A DNA stretch of 64,000 bases. Source: Protonemura montana. Its lineage: Eukaryota > Arthropoda > Insecta > Plecoptera > Nemouridae. Under the pieces are notes generated by a model. The model ran no database searches and had not been told where the DNA came from. It saw only the letters and a list, made by a program, of their open reading frames with translations. The stretch is from positions 21,352,651 to 21,416,650 of the forward strand of contig OX387603.1 of assembly GCA_947568835.1 (NCBI GenBank), written 5' to 3'. The first letter of the stretch is position 1; each line of letters opens with the position of its first letter. The translations under genes and the position numbers were made by a program. Positions 63,072 to 64,000 of the stretch are shown here, in pieces.

Positions 63072-64000
63072 CTGAAACAAACGAAAGACAATTGGATAAG
63101 TTTCTGGTGACCGAGGTCAACGAAGCCATGACATCAATTTTCTGAGCTTTGATTACTTGTAAGTTATAAGAGATCACTGTGTTAAACATTTTGTTGTTGA
63201 CATCTTGCTAAAATCTCCCGATCTCTAAGACGAAAGTCGTAATAACTTAAGCAAACTCTAAGAATAAGTATGTCGCACTTATTGCAATGCGCTGGGGCAC
63301 GTAGAAGGAGCTTAGAAGTTTGTTCAAGCTTTAGACCAAATATGAGATTTCTGTTTTTCTTTCGATGCTACACAGCTGGAAAAGAATTGTGCTAAGTTGA
63401 GTGTATAGTAACAGAGAAGAAATTGGGTTAGACCCCTTATGCCTTTTAATGTCTCCATGAATTACCGACACCTTCCAGTGAACGCTCATCCTTAAACACG
63501 AAAAAAATGGCGCTTTAGATCATACGGTGTCATAGCGTTCCCTGTCTAAAAATAAAGCTTTGCAAAAGATGCGATTTCTTGAAGCAAACTTTAATGTCCC
63601 GTGCCAAAAATGTTTTCTGCCAACTAGTGGTAATCAGTTAATTAGGGGTTGGGTTGGAAGGATAATATCATGAATTTGTATGCCAATATCGCGGTGAAAA
63701 CGACATGAATCATAACAGGGGTGACTTTTTGCGCCCTCGAGCAATAAGGGCAACTCGATTCTGTCTCGTCGCTGCAGACCAGTACCCCGCACAGTGCACG
63801 TGCAATTGTCTAGATTCTAGAAAGTAATTAAATACCATAGAACCTCGTTGTTTCAAGTTGAAATTGTTTTTTAAGTTCAAAAAGTTAATTGTGACCTTTG
63901 AGAAGCGTTGTTGTAAAATTTCGCTTAATTCAAACCACGGAAATTATATTTTTGCAAACATTTACTTTTAGTTTCGATTTTACGTTTAAAAATAAACGAT
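63072..64000 (-). other. Upstream intron of the mannosidase gene, partial
   Basis: The sequence immediately before the 31-codon exon is a typical 3' intron end (tatccaattgtctttcgtttgtttcag region, 63072-63098). No further mannosidase exon, and no start codon followed by a signal anchor, can be found out to the right edge, so the exons for the cytoplasmic tail, membrane anchor and stem should lie beyond the window. Confidence 0.7.

Noticed and set aside
62926-63189. 87-codon minus frame overlapping the 31-codon mannosidase exon, considered as an N-terminal stem
   Set aside because: It is in a different frame from PLK/VILIPHSH and includes the polypyrimidine tract and acceptor of that exon.

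Overview
The window is eukaryotic and almost certainly arthropod. It lies inside one very long-intron gene on the minus strand: a class II (GH38) Golgi alpha-mannosidase of the insect ManIIb type. Four exons can be placed with canonical splice sites and matching phases: 63071-62979 (31 codons), 23949-23777, 15094-14961, and 244 running off the left edge. Joined, they give 214 contiguous residues of the N-terminal catalytic domain. These include HSHNDPGW (zinc ligands His and Asp) and WSIDPFGH (nucleophile Asp). The spacing between the metal-binding Asp and the nucleophile is 112 residues, the same as in Drosophila Golgi mannosidase II. The signal-anchor/stem exons (past the right edge) and most of the catalytic domain (past the left edge) are not in the window.

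Everything else is intron: about 14.7 kb (245-14960), 8.7 kb (15095-23776) and 39.0 kb (23950-62978), plus 929 bp of the next upstream intron at the right edge. I found no convincing nested protein gene. The long reading frames in the introns show no recognisable domain, no splice context and often no ATG.

The most interesting content is two copies, 23 kb apart in the 39-kb intron, of a small fold-back element (37171-37429 and 60626-60848). About 40-bp inverted arms (40/40 paired in the second copy, 34/40 in the first) surround a 73-nt tRNA-shaped core. The core has A and B boxes, intact D and T stems and a T5 Pol III stop inside the right arm. Both copies share a further tail of about 43 bp with its own small hairpin. 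This combines SINE-like and MITE-like architecture.

Other features are two degenerate tandem arrays (about 15231-15835 and 49815-50235) that share a core close to GTGGAGGTGCC..TTTAAAGC with a single copy at 31433; a possible fossil pogo/Tigger-type helix-turn-helix at 10741-10900; several simple repeats including a 25-C run; and a homeodomain-site-rich stretch near 58.2-58.6 kb that could be a conserved regulatory element. The species cannot be fixed from this sequence. The very large introns suggest an arthropod with a large genome.
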